From: Nocardia sp. NBC_00508
GTDB lineage: Bacteria; Actinomycetota; Actinomycetes; Mycobacteriales; Mycobacteriaceae
Direction: 5' to 3'
DNA length: 64,000 nucleotides
NCBI RefSeq assembly: GCF_036346875.1
Contig: NZ_CP107852.1
Location: forward strand, 1,798,001 to 1,862,000
Shown here in pieces: positions 55,202-64,000 of this stretch. The translations under genes were made by a program, and so were the position numbers. Below the pieces are notes generated by a model. The model was not told where the DNA came from, searched no databases, and saw only the letters and a program-made list of their open reading frames with translations. Positions within the stretch are counted from its first letter, which is position 1, and the number at the start of each line of letters is the position of its first letter.

Positions 55202-56743
55202 TCACTCCTCGTCGGGCTTGTCGAGGATCACCACCGTGTCGGCACCCGGTGCGCGGCGCTGCGGCCGCTCGGCCAGGACCGGGAACTGCCCGGTGACACC
55301 CTGGCGGCTCGCCGCGATCTGCAGCACCCGCCTTCGGGCGAGGAACCAGCCGCCGACCAGCGCGGGAACCATGATGAGGAGCATCGCGATCACCGCGCCG
55401 CGCTGCAAATGGTCGTCGCTGAAGGCCATCAGGCCGACCACGGCCACCAAGAAGACCAGCGTCGCGAAGCTGGTGTACGGCGTGCCGATCAGCCGGAAGG
55501 ACGGCCGTTCCACGCGGCCGGTGCGCGACCAGCGCCACAACTGCAACTGGCAGACCACGATCGCGGCCCACGCGAAGATGGTGCCGAGCGCCGACATGTT
55601 CAGCACGATCTCGAACGCCTGCTCCGGCACCACCGCGTTCAGGCCGACACCGATGAGCGCGACCGCGCCGGTGGCGAGGATGCCGACGTAGGGCACGCCG
55701 CCGCCGGACATCCGCGCCGCGATGGTGGGCGCGCTGCCGTTCATCGACATCGAGCGCAGGATGCGGCCGGTCGAGTAGAGACCGGCGTTCAGGCTGGAGA
55801 ACGCCGCGGTCAGCACGACGAGGTTCATCACCGAACCGGCGCCATCCAGGCCGAGCCGCGAGAAGAAGGTGACGAAGGGGCTCTCCCCGCTCTTGAAGGC
55901 GGTGTAGGGCAGCAGCAGGGCGAGCAGGACCAGCGAACCCACGTAGAACAGCGCGATCCGGGCGATCACGGAGTTGATCGCGCGCGGCATGATCTTCTCC
56001 GGGTTCTCCGCCTCACCGGCCGCGGTGCCGACCAGTTCCACCGCGGCGTAGGCGAATACGACGCCAGTGGTGACCAGGACCAGCGGAAGCAGCCCACTGG
56101 GGAACAGTCCGCCGCTATCGGTGATGACACTCGGGCCGGTGACCTGACCGTCGACTTTGAAACGGCCCGCGAGGAACACCGTGCCGACGATCAGGAAGGT
56201 GACCAGGGCGACCACCTTGATCAGCGCGGCCCAGAACTCGAGCTCGCCGAACCACTTCACCGAGACGAGGTTGATGCTCACCACGACGGCCAAGGAGACC
56301 AGGGCGATCAGCCACTGCGGTATGGCCTCGAAAGCTCCCCAGTAATGGACATAGGTCGCGATGGCGGTGATGTCTACGATCCCGGTCATGCACCAGTGGA
56401 AGAAGTACATCCACCCGACCGCGAATGCCAGCTTCTCGCCGTAGAACTCACGAGCGTAGGAGACGAACGATCCGGAGGAGGGGCGATGCAGCACCAGCTC
56501 ACCGAGCGCCCGCAGGATGAAGAACACGAATACGCCGCAGACTGCGTAGACGATGAACAGTCCCGGACCGGCGCTGGCGAGTCGCCCGCCCGCACCCAGG
56601 AACAACCCGGTTCCGATCGCGCCACCGATCGCGATCATCTGCAGCTGACGCGGGCGCAGGGCCTTGTGGTATCCCGCGTCCTCCGCATGGAGCCCGGCAG
56701 CAGCCGGCGCGGGCGCCTCCGCGGGAGGTCGAACTGTGGTCAT
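55202..56743 (-). CDS. ansP: AnsP-like amino-acid permease (APC family)
   Basis: 513 residues with 12 predicted transmembrane helices. The first loop [20 protein letters not shown] is the APC signature, and [19 protein letters not shown] and [20 protein letters not shown] segments closely resemble mycobacterial L-asparagine permease AnsP. It is a proton-coupled importer in the cytoplasmic membrane; the asparagine specificity is by resemblance only. Operator copy D lies 43 bp upstream of its ATG. It precedes pknG on the same strand but is insulated by a terminator. Confidence 0.88.
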   Translation of the reverse strand: MTTVRPPAEAPAPAAAGLHAEDAGYHKALRPRQLQMIAIGGAIGTGLFLGAGGRLASAGPGLFIVYAVCGVFVFFILRALGELVLHRPSSGSFVSYAREFYGEKLAFAVGWMYFFHWCMTGIVDITAIATYVHYWGAFEAIPQWLIALVSLAVVVSINLVSVKWFGELEFWAALIKVVALVTFLIVGTVFLAGRFKVDGQVTGPSVITDSGGLFPSGLLPLVLVTTGVVFAYAAVELVGTAAGEAENPEKIMPRAINSVIARIALFYVGSLVLLALLLPYTAFKSGESPFVTFFSRLGLDGAGSVMNLVVLTAAFSSLNAGLYSTGRILRSMSMNGSAPTIAARMSGGGVPYVGILATGAVALIGVGLNAVVPEQAFEIVLNMSALGTIFAWAAIVVCQLQLWRWSRTGRVERPSFRLIGTPYTSFATLVFLVAVVGLMAFSDDHLQRGAVIAMLLIMVPALVGGWFLARRRVLQIAASRQGVTGQFPVLAERPQRRAPGADTVVILDKPDEE

Positions 56744-56786
56744 GTCGATGGCCTTTCAGGTGACGGCGATCATAGCTTCGATCAAT

Positions 56787-56806
56787 GTACCGTTAGATAG
56801 CGGTAC
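56787..56806. promoter_or_regulatory. Operator copy D of the shared 20-bp palindrome
   Basis: GTACCGTTAGATAGCGGTAC; the most symmetric of the five copies. It is positioned between the divergent permease (ATG 56743) and SPFH gene (ATG 56957), close to the permease start. A possible -10 (TATGAT on the minus strand) lies just downstream toward the permease. Confidence 0.72.
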
Positions 56807-56956
56807 GTTCAATAGCGACTCGCCACTTGTAACGTGCTGGACATCAAAGTTTTTGGGAAAATGTGGTCCGAGCAGCGGTGATCGCACATCGGAATCATTG
56901 ATCGGGCCATCGGGTATCGGTACGATCGATGTGATAAGCGGCAGTAGGGAGCGCAG

Positions 56957-58021
56957 ATGGCGTGGTTCGAGCGGGAGTTCATCGCGGTCCCCGAGGAGCG
57001 CAAGAACCAGATGGTCTACAAGTGGCCGGATGTCAACATCCGCCGCTACAGCCGCGCGATCGTCAACGCCGACGAGATCGCCCTGTTCGTCAAGACCGGG
57101 CAGGTCGTGGCCGCGATGGGCCCAGGCCGCCATCGCATCGACGCCAGCGAGCTACCGGTGCTCGGCGCGCTCGTCGACACGGTCACCGGCGGGAACTTCT
57201 ACCGCGCCGAGCTGTACTTCGTCTCGACAAGGGAATTTCCCGGCATTCGCTTCGGCGGACGGCTGGCCGACATCCTCGACCCGGTCAGCGAGCAGGTGGT
57301 GACCCTGCGGGTGTTCGGCGAGTTCGCCCTCACCGTCCGCGATCCTGGCGAACTACTCACCCAGCTGGCGGGCACCGCCGACCTCACCGATCAGCAGCGG
57401 GTGCAGAGCTGGTGTGCCGACCTGCTGCTGAAATCCATGAAAATCGCCGTGACCCAGGGCATCTCGCGCGGCGACTGGCAGGTGCTCGGGCTCTCGGCGC
57501 AGTTGCAGCCGATCGAGACCGCGGTGCTGCGCCAAACCAACACCGCGCTCTACGAATACGGTCTGCGCATCCCACGGATCGGTAACTTCGACATCTCGCT
57601 GGCGCCCGAGGACGCCGAGCGGCTGAAGCGACTGGCCAAGGACGTCAAGTACATCAGCCTCACCGGCGATTTCCAGCGCTACGCCGCGGGCGAACTCGCG
57701 CTCGGCGCGAGCCAGGGCTTCGCGCACGGCCACCACCACGGCGCCGACGGCGGATTCCTCGGCGCCGCTTTGAGTTTGAATGCTATCGGCCAGCAGGTCG
57801 GCAACCATTCCGCCGCGCCGCAGCTGCCGCCCGCAGCGCCCGCGGCGGGACAGGTGGCCTGCGCCGCCTGTGATACCGCGAACCCGGCCGACGCACGGTT
57901 CTGTATGAACTGCGGTGCGCGCCTCACGCCGCAGCCGCGGCACTGCCCCAGTTGCGGTGCGGAATCCGGCGCGACGGCCAAGTTCTGCGGTGCCTGCGGA
58001 ACGCCGATGCCCGGAGGCTGA
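56957..58021 (+). CDS. SPFH-domain protein with C-terminal double zinc ribbon
   Basis: 354 residues with GGGAG upstream of ATG 56957. The SPFH/virion-core-like domain spans ~20-250 (VNADEIALFVKTGQVVAAMG, then GRHRIDASELPVLG and LTVRDPGELLTQLAG). A Gly/His/Ala-rich linker leads to two CxxC-x10-CxxC zinc ribbons (CAACDTANPADARFCMNCG and CPSCGAESGATAKFCGACG). Such proteins form membrane-associated or stress-linked assemblies (YdjI-type). It is divergent from the permease and convergent with gdh. Another zinc-ribbon membrane protein lies at 63176. Confidence 0.87.
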   Translation: MAWFEREFIAVPEERKNQMVYKWPDVNIRRYSRAIVNADEIALFVKTGQVVAAMGPGRHRIDASELPVLGALVDTVTGGNFYRAELYFVSTREFPGIRFGGRLADILDPVSEQVVTLRVFGEFALTVRDPGELLTQLAGTADLTDQQRVQSWCADLLLKSMKIAVTQGISRGDWQVLGLSAQLQPIETAVLRQTNTALYEYGLRIPRIGNFDISLAPEDAERLKRLAKDVKYISLTGDFQRYAAGELALGASQGFAHGHHHGADGGFLGAALSLNAIGQQVGNHSAAPQLPPAAPAAGQVACAACDTANPADARFCMNCGARLTPQPRHCPSCGAESGATAKFCGACGTPMPGG

Positions 58022-58046
58022 CGCCGAGCGCGTCCTGCCTCCGGGC
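58009..58046. terminator. Bidirectional stem-loop between SPFH gene and gdh
   Basis: GCCCGGAGGC (58009-58018) pairs perfectly with GCCTCCGGGC (58037-58046). The left arm overlaps the last codons of the SPFH gene. It is placed to end both convergent transcripts. Confidence 0.55.
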
Positions 58047-58060
58047 CTCGTCCGGATGGA

Positions 58061-61000
58061 TCAGCCTGCGACCGTCGGTGCGACAGCCGTCGACTCGCCG
58101 CCGCTCACCATGCCGCGGACCTGCCGCGCCGCCACCGAGAGGGCGGCCAAGTCGTGGGTCTCGGCGGCGAAGATCTGCGTCAACGACGCACCGGCGCGGG
58201 CCAGCCGCGACCGGTTGGTCGACTCCCAGTACGCGATCTTCTCGGCGGTGCTGTCCTGCGGTTCGGTCGCGGTCAGCACGTCCAGGGTCAGCGAGCGCAG
58301 CGAATCGTAGAGATCCTCGCGGACCGCGAGCCGGGCCAGCGCCCGCCAGCGCCCACCCCGCTCCAGCCTGCCCACCGCGGTCAGCAGTCGCTCGATCTGG
58401 AAGTGCTCGTTCAGTGCGTAGTACAGCACTGCGACCTCCGCGGGATCACGGTCGGCGATGTCGGCCAGGTCGATCACATCCAGCAGCGGGAAGCGGTGGA
58501 TCAGCCCGAAGACCTCCTCGGCCAGCTCCCGCGGCGCGCCACGGGAGATCGACCGCCGCGAGCGCTCGGCGAGATCGTCGGTCAGATACCCGGTCAGCCA
58601 GGCGGGCACTTGGCCGACCAGGGCACGTACCCCGTCCCGGTACCTGGCGATGTCGGCGCCGATCGCGATCGGCTGCGGCCGGTTGGACAGCAGCCACCGC
58701 GACGCCCGGTCGAGCGTGCGCTTGGTCTCCAGCTCCAGTTCGTTGCGCGCCGCCGTGGACATCGGCGTCTGCCGGATCCGCTCCCAGAGGGTGTGCAAAT
58801 CGAAGATCTCGACCGCCGCCTTGTACGCGCGCACCGCGTCGTCGGTGGTCGCCCCGGCCTCCTCCGCGAGCCGGAAGGCGTGGGTGATGCCGCCGTAGTC
58901 GACCATCTCGTTGACCACGACGGTGGCCACGATCTCGCGCCGCAGCGGGTGCCTGCCGATCGCGGCGGCGAACCGCTCGCGCAACGGTGCGGGGAAGTAG
59001 GCGGGCAGCACCGACGCGAACGCGGGACCGTCGAGCAGGTCGCCGGCGAGCAGGTCCGCCTTGAGCGAAAGCTTCACGTGCGCCATGAGATTCGCCATCT
59101 CGGGCGAGGTGAGCCCAGTGCCTTCGGTGGCGCGGCGGGCCAGCTCGGCTTCCGTCGGCAGCGCCTCGAGTTCGCGGTCCAGGCCGCGGCGCTGTTCGAG
59201 GTCGTTGATCAGCCTGCCGTGCACTCCCGACATGCCCGCCGCGTCGGCTCGCGACATCCCCAGCCGGAAGTTCTGCGAGATGTTGTCGCGCAGCACGAGT
59301 TCGGAGACCTCGTCGGTCATCGACGCCAGCAGCGGGTTGCGCTCGTCGATGGCGAGCTCGCCGCTGGAGACGACGGCGTCCAGCAGGATCTTGATGTTGA
59401 CCTCGTGGTCGGAGCAATCCACACCCGCCGAGTTGTCCAGCGCGTCGGTGTTCATCCGTCCACCGTTGCGGCAGAACTCGATCCGGCCCAGCGCGGTCAC
59501 ACCGAGATTGCCACCCTCACCGATTACCTTGACCCGGAGTTCGTCGGCGTTCACCCGGACCGCGTCGTTGGACTTGTCGCCCACCTCGGCGTTGGTCTCG
59601 GTGCTCGCCTTGATGTAGGTGCCGATACCGCCGTTCCACAGCAGGTCGACCGGCGCCGAGAAAATGGCCTTGATCATCTCCGGCGGCGACAAGGTGGTCA
59701 CCTGTGCGGGCAGGTCGAGCGCCGCGCGGACCTCCGGCGTCACCGGGATCGCCTTCGCGGAGCGGTCGTAGACGCCGCCGCCCGAGCTGATCAGCGAGGT
59801 GTCGTAGTCGGCCCACGACGACCGTGGCAGGGTGAACATCCGCTGACGCTCCTGGAACGAGCGAGCCGCGTCGGGAATCGGGTCGAGGAAGATGTGCCGG
59901 TGGTCGAACGCAGCAACCAAACGGATGTGCTCCGACAGCAACATACCGTTACCGAACACATCACCACTCATATCACCGACACCGACAACAGTGAAATCCT
60001 GCGCCTGCGTATCGATCTCCATCTCACGGAAATGCCGCTTCACACTCTCCCACGCACCCTTGGCCGTAATACCCATCGCCTTGTGGTCATAACCCGCAGA
60101 CCCACCCGAAGCGAACGCATCACCCAACCAGAACCCATAACTCTGCGCCACATCATTCGCGATATCCGAAAACGTCGCCGTCCCCTTATCCGCGGCCACC
60201 ACCAGATACGTGTCATCACCATCCCGACGCACCACCCGCGCAGGCGGCAACACCTCACCACTCACACGATCCACATTGTCGGTGACATCCAGCAAACCCG
60301 AAATGAACGTCCGATAGCACGCCACACCCTCAGCACCCAACGCCTGCCGATCCGCCACCGGATCACCCGTGGCCGCAGGCGGCTGCTTCACCACGAACCC
60401 GCCCTTCGCGCCCACCGGCACGATCACCGCGTTCTTCACCGCCTGCGCCTTCACCAAACCCAAGATCTCGGTACGGAAATCCTCCAACCGATCCGACCAC
60501 CGCAAACCACCACGGGCGACCGAGCCGAAGCGCAAATGCACGCCCTCCACCCGCGGGGAGTACACGAAGATCTCGAACTGCGGCCGCGGCTTGGGCAGTT
60601 CGGCGATCGCGTGCGGGTTCAGCTTGACCGACAGGTAGTCCAGCGGATTGCCCGCCTCGTCGCGCCGGTAGTGGTTGGTCCGCAGCGTCGCCTCGATCAA
60701 GCCGAACAGGGCACGCAGAATACGGTCGGTGTCCAGGCTGACCACGGCGTCGATCTCGGTCTGCACCCGCTCGGCGATCTCGGCGGCCAGCTCTGCGGTC
60801 TGGGCGCCGACGCCGTCCGGATCGAAGTACGCGGCGAACAGTTCGGTGCACGAGCGTGCGGTGGCCGGGTGGGTGAGCAGCACGCGGGTGATGTTGCCGA
60901 AGGTGTAGGCGAATCCGGCTTGCTGCAAGTACTTCGCGTAGGCACGCAGCAGCGCCACCTGACGCCAGTGCAGGCCGGCCCGCAACACCAGTTCGTTGAG

Positions 61001-63004
61001 ACCGTCGACCTCGGCACGGCCGAACCACATCGCGGTCACGGCGTCCGGGAAACGCCGTCGCACACTGGTTTCCGGCAGCGACGCGACATCGACCGACTGC
61101 CCCAGCTGCGCGGCCGGCTCACTGTCGAGCGCCTCCCGCAGCGGCGCGGCGGTAACGCGCAGCCCGAAGTCGTAGATCCAGCGGTCCGGCCGGTCCGGTA
61201 CCGCGATGCGGTAGGGCCGCTCGTCGACGACTTCCACGCCGAGACTGTGCAGCACCGGCAGCACCCGGCTCAGCGAGACGCCCTCGCCCGCCACATACAG
61301 CGTGAATCGCCAATCCGCAGAGTTGGATTCGCCCTGGCGGTAGAGATTGGTGTCGATGTCGCCCTCGGCCAGCCGCTCGAGCCGCCGCAGATCCGTGAGC
61401 GCGTGCGCGGGCTCGTGCTCCTGCTGGTAGCTCGCCGGGAAGGCGGCCGCGTACTCGCCGACCAGCGCCTGCGATACGTCGGACACCGCCGCCGCCTCCG
61501 CGACCAGGCGGTCGCTCCAGGTCCACGTCGTGGCCAGCAGCAGCTCCTGGATCCGCTCGCTGTTGTCCTCGGAGATGTCGGCGGGTTCGGCGCCCGGCTT
61601 GCGGTGCACCGTGAAATAGACCACGGCCAGCTCGGATTCGGTGGCGCGCGCCGAATAGGCGATCTGCTGGGCATCGAACTGCTCGCGCAGGATGTCGCCC
61701 ATGCGCAGACGAACCTCGGTGGAGAAGCGGTCCCGCGGCATGTACACCAGGCAGTAAATGGTGTCGCTGCGCGCATCGCGCCGCAGGAACAACCGCACCT
61801 GGCGGCGCAGCCCCAGATTCATGACGGCGGAGACGGTTTCGAACAGCCTGCGCGCGTCGGTGGAGAACAGCTCCACCCGCGGGAACGACTGCATCATCTC
61901 CAGCATCGCCTGCCCGGAGAACGAGTTGAGGTCGAAGCCGGCCCATTCCACGACCTGCAGCACGCGCCGCGAGATGACCGGGATGTCGAGGATGTTCTCA
62001 TGCAGGCCCGCGACGGTGAAGGTGCCGACGAAGACGTGCTCGCCCTTGACCATGGCGACCGTGTCACCCCATGCCGCGCGACCGCTCGGGTCGGTTGAGC
62101 CGTAGTCGGCGACGCTGATGAAGTACAGATCCCGTGACCCCGGCAGCAGCGACTCCACGGAGCCGTTGGCCATGCGCAGGACCGTGCGTTTCGCGCCGAC
62201 CACCGGCACGCTGATATCCGCGGCGGCGCCGCCTGCGAGCACGCCCAGTCCGGTGCCGGGCAGCTGCCACGGCTCGAAATCGGCGTTCGCGCTCGGCGCG
62301 GAACGGCGGAAATGGTAGTAACCGTAACCGAGCGGGGTGAAGTGCCCGTCGGACAACCAGCGCAGCAGATTCGCGGTCTGCGGGATCTCGGCGTCACCGG
62401 CCCACTGGGCGGCCTGGTCGAGCTGGCCGGCAACGTTGTTGAGCACCTCGATCATGGTCGGCGTGTCGTCGGCGACTTGGCGCAGGTCGGCGAGCAGGGG
62501 CGGCAGCGAGTCCTCGATCCGGTCCACCAGTTCGTCGGACAGGCCCGCGCCCAGCTGCACGTGGATCCACGACTCACGCAATACCTGACCGTCGTTCGCA
62601 TCGGCTGGTTCGGCCTCGCCGTCGCGGGGAGCGATGGACAGCACCCTGCCCTCGGCGTCCCGCGACACGTCGAACACCGGGTGCACGACCTCGGTGATCG
62701 TCGCACCGAGCCGGCGCAGCGCCGCGGTGACCGAGTCGACCAGCAGCGGCATGTCGTCGTTGACGATCTGGATCGCCGCGCCGAGCCCCGCACTGTCGTC
62801 CGGCCGGTAGACCCGCGTGGTCGCCGCACCCGGCGCACGGGTGGCCGCCAGTCCGAGATGCTGACGGAAGATCCGCTCGGCCCGATCCGTGATCGCCGAC
62901 GTCGACGAGCCCGGCTGGATCCACCGGAAATACGCCGCCTCTAGATCGGTCGGATCATCGTGGAACCGCTTCGGTGAAATCGTCTGCTGGGTGGTTGCCA
63001 CCAT
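58061..63004 (-). CDS. gdh: NAD-specific glutamate dehydrogenase, large (~180 kDa) type
   Basis: 1647 residues. The L_180 class oxidises glutamate to 2-oxoglutarate and ammonium. N-terminal ACT-like/regulatory domains contain YRPDDSAGLGAAIQIVNDDM. The catalytic centre contains VHLRFGSVARGGLRWSDRLE, VIVPVGAKGGFVV and, later, GDMSGDVFGNGMLLSEHIRL and FLDPIPD. ATG 63004 (MVATTQQTISPKRFHD) is chosen because the upstream peptide to 63085 overlaps the operator and is not conserved. Operator copy E is 55 bp upstream. In mycobacteria this enzyme is inhibited by GarA under PknG control. A ~600-bp internal segment uses a different codon set. Confidence 0.95.
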   Translation of the reverse strand: MVATTQQTISPKRFHDDPTDLEAAYFRWIQPGSSTSAITDRAERIFRQHLGLAATRAPGAATTRVYRPDDSAGLGAAIQIVNDDMPLLVDSVTAALRRLGATITEVVHPVFDVSRDAEGRVLSIAPRDGEAEPADANDGQVLRESWIHVQLGAGLSDELVDRIEDSLPPLLADLRQVADDTPTMIEVLNNVAGQLDQAAQWAGDAEIPQTANLLRWLSDGHFTPLGYGYYHFRRSAPSANADFEPWQLPGTGLGVLAGGAAADISVPVVGAKRTVLRMANGSVESLLPGSRDLYFISVADYGSTDPSGRAAWGDTVAMVKGEHVFVGTFTVAGLHENILDIPVISRRVLQVVEWAGFDLNSFSGQAMLEMMQSFPRVELFSTDARRLFETVSAVMNLGLRRQVRLFLRRDARSDTIYCLVYMPRDRFSTEVRLRMGDILREQFDAQQIAYSARATESELAVVYFTVHRKPGAEPADISEDNSERIQELLLATTWTWSDRLVAEAAAVSDVSQALVGEYAAAFPASYQQEHEPAHALTDLRRLERLAEGDIDTNLYRQGESNSADWRFTLYVAGEGVSLSRVLPVLHSLGVEVVDERPYRIAVPDRPDRWIYDFGLRVTAAPLREALDSEPAAQLGQSVDVASLPETSVRRRFPDAVTAMWFGRAEVDGLNELVLRAGLHWRQVALLRAYAKYLQQAGFAYTFGNITRVLLTHPATARSCTELFAAYFDPDGVGAQTAELAAEIAERVQTEIDAVVSLDTDRILRALFGLIEATLRTNHYRRDEAGNPLDYLSVKLNPHAIAELPKPRPQFEIFVYSPRVEGVHLRFGSVARGGLRWSDRLEDFRTEILGLVKAQAVKNAVIVPVGAKGGFVVKQPPAATGDPVADRQALGAEGVACYRTFISGLLDVTDNVDRVSGEVLPPARVVRRDGDDTYLVVAADKGTATFSDIANDVAQSYGFWLGDAFASGGSAGYDHKAMGITAKGAWESVKRHFREMEIDTQAQDFTVVGVGDMSGDVFGNGMLLSEHIRLVAAFDHRHIFLDPIPDAARSFQERQRMFTLPRSSWADYDTSLISSGGGVYDRSAKAIPVTPEVRAALDLPAQVTTLSPPEMIKAIFSAPVDLLWNGGIGTYIKASTETNAEVGDKSNDAVRVNADELRVKVIGEGGNLGVTALGRIEFCRNGGRMNTDALDNSAGVDCSDHEVNIKILLDAVVSSGELAIDERNPLLASMTDEVSELVLRDNISQNFRLGMSRADAAGMSGVHGRLINDLEQRRGLDRELEALPTEAELARRATEGTGLTSPEMANLMAHVKLSLKADLLAGDLLDGPAFASVLPAYFPAPLRERFAAAIGRHPLRREIVATVVVNEMVDYGGITHAFRLAEEAGATTDDAVRAYKAAVEIFDLHTLWERIRQTPMSTAARNELELETKRTLDRASRWLLSNRPQPIAIGADIARYRDGVRALVGQVPAWLTGYLTDDLAERSRRSISRGAPRELAEEVFGLIHRFPLLDVIDLADIADRDPAEVAVLYYALNEHFQIERLLTAVGRLERGGRWRALARLAVREDLYDSLRSLTLDVLTATEPQDSTAEKIAYWESTNRSRLARAGASLTQIFAAETHDLAALSVAARQVRGMVSGGESTAVAPTVAG
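59900..60515 (-). other. Atypical codon-usage segment inside gdh
   Basis: On the coding strand this stretch is rich in G- and T-ending codons (GGT, GAT, GTG, AGT, TTG, CGT), for example around the GDMSGDVFGNG region. The rest of the gene uses C/G-ending codons. The reading frame and protein motifs are uninterrupted. The boundaries are approximate and judged by eye. Confidence 0.65.
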
Positions 63005-63059
63005 CGATCCGTTGCCTTCCCGAGAACTGCGCCCGTACGTGTTTCGTACTGCAAATAAC

Positions 63060-63079
63060 GTACCGCTGGTTAACGGCAC
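63060..63079. promoter_or_regulatory. Operator copy E of the shared 20-bp palindrome
   Basis: GTACCGCTGGTTAACGGCAC; fits the consensus completely and lies 55 bp upstream of the gdh ATG, in the gap between gdh and the zinc-ribbon membrane protein. Confidence 0.72.
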
Positions 63080-63175
63080 AATCAACAGTGTAACAATAAA
63101 TCTCCGCGCCTGATATGGGTTACGGCGTCCGGATCAGGGAGTTCTCCCGGCCGAACGGATGCGGGTGGTGCTGCG

Positions 63176-63880
63176 TCAGCGGACCAGTCCCGCCCGCGAG
63201 ACGAAGGTCTTGGCGGCAACCTGACCGGCGAATGTCGCCGTCTCCACCCGCAGACCCACCCGGGTGTCCGCGTACCAAACGGTTGCCGAGGGACCGATCG
63301 CCGCGTAGACGGGACCGTCGACGAGGGCGGCGCCGCGAGCGCTGCGCCAGCGGGAAATGGTGTCGGCCAACTGATTCGGTTGCATCAACTCGGCATAGAA
63401 GGTCAGGTCTCGGCCGCCGGCGATGCCGCCGAAGAGCATCGGATGGCCGGCGGCGATGACGCACTTCTCCCCTCGCCCACTGTCATCCAGCGGCTGACAC
63501 ACCGCCGCCGACCGCAGCTGATCCGGCATGGCCTGCGCCGGTGTGTCCGTCCGCGGCATCGACGGCAGCGGCATCGAACAGGACCGGGCACCGAGGACGG
63601 CGGCAACGATCATGACCAGGATTCCGATACCGACGGCACGCCACTGCCAGAGCGGATACGACCTGCCGACAATCTTCTTGGTCTCGGCGACCGCCTTTTC
63701 CGCCTCGGCGCCGACCTTCTCGGCAACCCCGGCCAGCTGGTGAGGCAGCTTGCCCTCGGCGACGGACTTGACCTCATTCACGGCCGCGCGCAGCGGCGCA
63801 CCGCAGTGCGTGCACCGGGAATCCGCGCCGGTGTTGCGATTCCCGCAGTACTGGCAGACCAGCTCGGGCAGCGTGGACAC
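63176..63880 (-). CDS. Zinc-ribbon, single-pass membrane protein
   Basis: 234 residues from GTG 63880. An N-terminal zinc ribbon CQYCGNRNTGADSRCTHCG (residues ~9-27) is followed by a charged helix (VAEKVGAEAEKAVAETKKIV) and one transmembrane segment (WRAVGIGILVMIVAAVLGA, ~80-98). The exported C-terminal domain of ~130 residues has two cysteines (AVCQPLDD, EKCVIAAG). The cytoplasmic ribbon and external domain suggest a sensor or scaffold; no family function is known. It starts 1 bp after the upstream gene's stop, so they form an operon. Confidence 0.8.
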   Translation of the reverse strand: MSTLPELVCQYCGNRNTGADSRCTHCGAPLRAAVNEVKSVAEGKLPHQLAGVAEKVGAEAEKAVAETKKIVGRSYPLWQWRAVGIGILVMIVAAVLGARSCSMPLPSMPRTDTPAQAMPDQLRSAAVCQPLDDSGRGEKCVIAAGHPMLFGGIAGGRDLTFYAELMQPNQLADTISRWRSARGAALVDGPVYAAIGPSATVWYADTRVGLRVETATFAGQVAAKTFVSRAGLVR

Positions 63881-63881
63881 C

Positions 63882-64000
63882 TCAGCGCCCCGTGATGACG
63901 ATCGAGGAGATCGCGGTGGTATTGACCGACGGATCGCCCTTGGATTCCAACACGGTCAGCACGATCTTCGATGCGCTCACCGGGGGCTCGATCTTGGTCA
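63882..64000 (-). CDS. C-terminal end of an unidentified protein (partial)
   Basis: The last 38 residues are visible; the gene continues beyond the right edge. The tail reads IEPPVSASKIVLTVLESKGD, then PSVNTTAISSIVITGR-stop. Such a beta-rich ending with conserved S/T and I/V positions resembles discoidin/NADase-type carbohydrate-binding domains, but this is a weak impression. It is the upstream gene of the operon with the zinc-ribbon membrane protein. Confidence 0.6.
   Translation of the reverse strand, partial: TKIEPPVSASKIVLTVLESKGDPSVNTTAISSIVITGR

Noticed and set aside
58154..62098. 1314-codon open frame antisense to gdh
   Set aside because: Composition (Arg, Gln, Gly, His) and complete overlap with a verified gene mark it as a shadow frame despite its size.

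Overview
The window is high-GC actinobacterial chromosome, most likely from Nocardia or a close relative. The evidence is GTG starts and GTGA/ATGA gene overlaps, strongly GC-ending codons, and mycobacterial-type genes: PknG, the ~180 kDa NAD-glutamate dehydrogenase, mIHF-like protein, paired ClpP1/ClpP2 and a KstR-type operator. The order folC-valS ... clpX-clpP2-clpP1-tig ... gdh, all on the minus strand, follows the M. tuberculosis Rv2447c-Rv2476c backbone. The dagK-flavoprotein-TetR-glpD block matches Rv2252-Rv2249c. Between these core blocks lie accessory and mobile DNA.

Layout. 1-3285: folC (partial) and valS. 3472-6750: a thioredoxin-reductase-like flavoprotein and an XRE-cupin regulator that look like an old divergent pair, now split by an IS110-family element. 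6758-12933: a P-loop ATPase, lipid kinase, FAD oxidase, TetR, glpD and a small unknown. 13300-15661: a GNAT gene and a TetR gene bracketing what looks like a decayed composite transposon that carries a papain-fold (Tox-PL type) glutamine-deamidase toxin domain. 15868-18919: a membrane-anchored unknown and an FHA protein. 19014-21895: a small accessory regulator island (two DUF6879 paralogs around an XRE/DUF5753 gene, a small partner and a serine-recombinase-like protein). 22014-22693: a HigBA-type toxin-antitoxin pair whose toxin is frameshifted. 22788-25921: a YdeP-type molybdopterin oxidoreductase with fdhD. 25998-31696: small metabolic and regulatory genes, including a ketosteroid-isomerase-like gene behind a KstR-type operator. 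31843-37367: clpX, clpP2, clpP1, tig and an FKBP lipoprotein, a protein-quality-control block. 37642-41821: phosphoketolase, TetR, membrane protein. 42734-44214: secreted small proteins. 44570-50359: two paralogous ATPase-LuxR regulators separated by a 66-bp tandem repeat. 50442-52583: a reductase, MerR and a DUF1707 protein. 52590-64000: pknG, an AnsP-like permease, an SPFH/zinc-ribbon protein, the large NAD-GDH and zinc-ribbon membrane proteins.

How the genes may work together. The right-hand block groups a glutamate catabolic enzyme, an amino-acid permease and the kinase known to control 2-oxoglutarate/glutamate flux through GarA. The permease and gdh promoters carry the same 20-bp palindrome (GTACCGYTRNNTARCGGYAC). 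It recurs at three other intergenic sites in the window, four of the five lying 43-75 bp upstream of a start codon. This shared operator, with no recognised owner, is the most promising undescribed regulatory signal. The decayed composite transposon with its orphan toxin is the most interesting mobile structure.
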